The position numbers were made by a program, and so were the translations under genes. Positions 6,762-7,095 of a DNA stretch of 7,095 bases are shown one piece after another. A model generated the notes under the pieces. That model was not told the origin of the DNA. It searched no databases and saw only the letters and a list, made by a program, of their open reading frames with translations. The stretch spans positions 1 to 7,095 of the forward strand of contig JALUSH010000259.1 of assembly GCA_027016675.1 (NCBI GenBank), written 5' to 3'. Within the stretch, counting starts at the first letter, position 1. Each line of letters begins with the position of its first letter. The DNA is from Thermodesulfovibrio sp. (GTDB lineage: Bacteria; Nitrospirota; Thermodesulfovibrionia; Thermodesulfovibrionales; JdFR-85).

Positions 6762-6783
6762 CAAGCAGCAGGATTGCTGATTG
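6762..6783. promoter_or_regulatory. 22-bp imperfect palindrome next to the coo -35 element (candidate operator)
   Basis: Arms of nine bases match at eight positions around a 4-bp centre. The core is CAGCA-N4-TGCTG (6766-6779), with outer CAA (6762-6764) and TTG (6781-6783). It starts 2 bp upstream of the -35 hexamer of the coo promoter, so its centre is near -47 relative to the predicted start. It does not match the CooA pattern (TGTCA-N6-TGACA), the FNR pattern (TTGAT-N4-ATCAA) or the Rex pattern. The regulator is unknown. Confidence 0.45.
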
Positions 6784-6819
6784 ACTTTAGAGTCTACTAC
6801 TAAACAGGCAGAGGTGAAG

Positions 6820-6838
6820 TTGATCTCCTTTCTATCAA
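6820..6838. repeat. Short inverted repeat TTGAT-N9-ATCAA in the divergent control region
   Basis: TTGAT (6820-6824) and ATCAA (6834-6838) are perfect 5-bp arms around 9 bp. The half-sites resemble FNR half-sites, but the spacing is 9 rather than 4, so an FNR dimer site is not supported. In AT-rich DNA of this length such a repeat could arise by chance. Confidence 0.2.
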
Positions 6839-6877
6839 AAGTGCCTTTCTGAGGGGAACCTCCTGAAAAATTTTGAG

Positions 6878-6907
6878 TTGACATGAAATATATCTTTGTG
6901 TTATGTT
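6878..6907 (+). promoter_or_regulatory. Sigma70-like promoter of the right-hand gene
   Basis: A perfect -35 TTGACA (6878-6883) is followed after 18 bp by TATGTT (6902-6907), which carries an extended TG motif at 6899-6900. Transcription would start near 6914, giving a leader of about 28 nt with an SD GAGGTG at 6932-6937 before the ATG at 6942. It is divergent from the coo operon promoter, and the two -35 elements are 117 bp apart. Confidence 0.6.
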
Positions 6908-6941
6908 AGTAATTACTTACATTATTTATGTGAGGTGTGCC

Positions 6942-7095
6942 ATGGTATATAATCAAAAAAGGGGGCAATCTTTTTGGATATCTCTATTTCCCAGGGCTAT
7001 TTTAGTGCCTTCGATCCTCTTAGTTTCAATCTTTTTCACCACTCCTGCATATCCAATCTCACTAATCGAGGGATTGAGGATCGTCACGTCCCAGT
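6942..7095 (+). CDS. Start of an exported protein, cut by the window edge
   Basis: An open frame of 51 complete codons runs off the right edge. It begins with ATG after an SD-like GAGGTG (6932-6937, 4 nt spacing) and a good promoter. The N-terminus has positive residues (K6, R7, R18), a hydrophobic core (AILVPSILLVSIFF) and a small-residue region TTPAYP, a plausible Sec signal peptide with cleavage near residues 36-38. The first mature residues, ISLIEGLRIV, vaguely recall the LTLEEALRLAL start of TolC-type outer-membrane efflux proteins, but too little is visible to assign a family. It is divergent from the coo operon and shares its control region. Confidence 0.6.
   Translation, partial: MVYNQKRGQSFWISLFPRAILVPSILLVSIFFTTPAYPISLIEGLRIVTSQ

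Noticed and set aside
6851..6862. GAGG-GGAA-CCTC hairpin as a terminator
   Set aside because: The stem is only 4 bp, no coding region precedes it on either strand, and no T-tract follows the stem directly.
6868..6883. CooA-type CO-sensor binding site ending in TGACA (6879-6883)
   Set aside because: The partner half-site TGTCA is absent at the required spacing, and TTGACA here serves better as a -35 element for the plus-strand gene.

Overview
The window looks like a chromosomal segment of an anaerobic, probably Gram-negative bacterium. It holds an oxygen-sensitive Ni-Fe carbon monoxide dehydrogenase operon. It also has a secreted SPOR/TPR protein and the start of another exported protein, as expected for a cell with a periplasm. 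The taxon cannot be fixed from the sequence. Anaerobic lineages such as Nitrospirota or Desulfobacterota would fit, but that is a guess.

Layout. Positions 1-213 are non-coding: a degenerate G-free 8-bp tandem repeat at the left edge (1-40), a perfect tandem heptamer (46-59), then a sigma70-like promoter and Shine-Dalgarno (SD) site for a sodium:alanine/glycine symporter (214-1578, +). A 142-bp gap (1579-1720) holds a compound inverted repeat and an extended -10 promoter. That promoter lies so close to the next ATG that the transcript may be leaderless. Next is an exported protein with two SPOR domains and a TPR array (1721-3034, +). It meets tail-to-tail, with only 8 bp between stop codons, a three-gene minus-strand operon read from right to left: a CooF-like four-cluster ferredoxin (6694-6137), the CooS CO dehydrogenase (6135-4234) and an FAD/NAD-dependent oxidoreductase (4230-3043). 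Inside this operon the intergenic gaps are only 1 and 3 nt. A 247-bp divergent control region (6695-6941) separates it from a gene that runs off the right edge (6942-7095, +) and begins with a signal peptide.

How the genes work together. CooS would oxidise CO to CO2 at its Ni-Fe-S C-cluster. CooF would take the electrons through its four [4Fe-4S] clusters, and the flavoprotein would pass them to NAD+ (or run in reverse). All cluster-ligand cysteines expected in CooS and CooF are present, and the flavoprotein keeps both dinucleotide-binding motifs and the Cys43 position. The CooS-CooF-flavoprotein grouping is known from other anaerobes, so it is not a new system. The window shows no nickel-insertion ATPase (CooC), CooA regulator, hydrogenase or acetyl-CoA synthase. 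Two start codons differ from the longest open frames. CooF most likely starts at the GTG at 6694 and CooS at the ATG at 6135, because in each case the longer frame reads through or begins within a near-perfect SD. No RNA genes, CRISPR arrays or insertion sequences were recognised.
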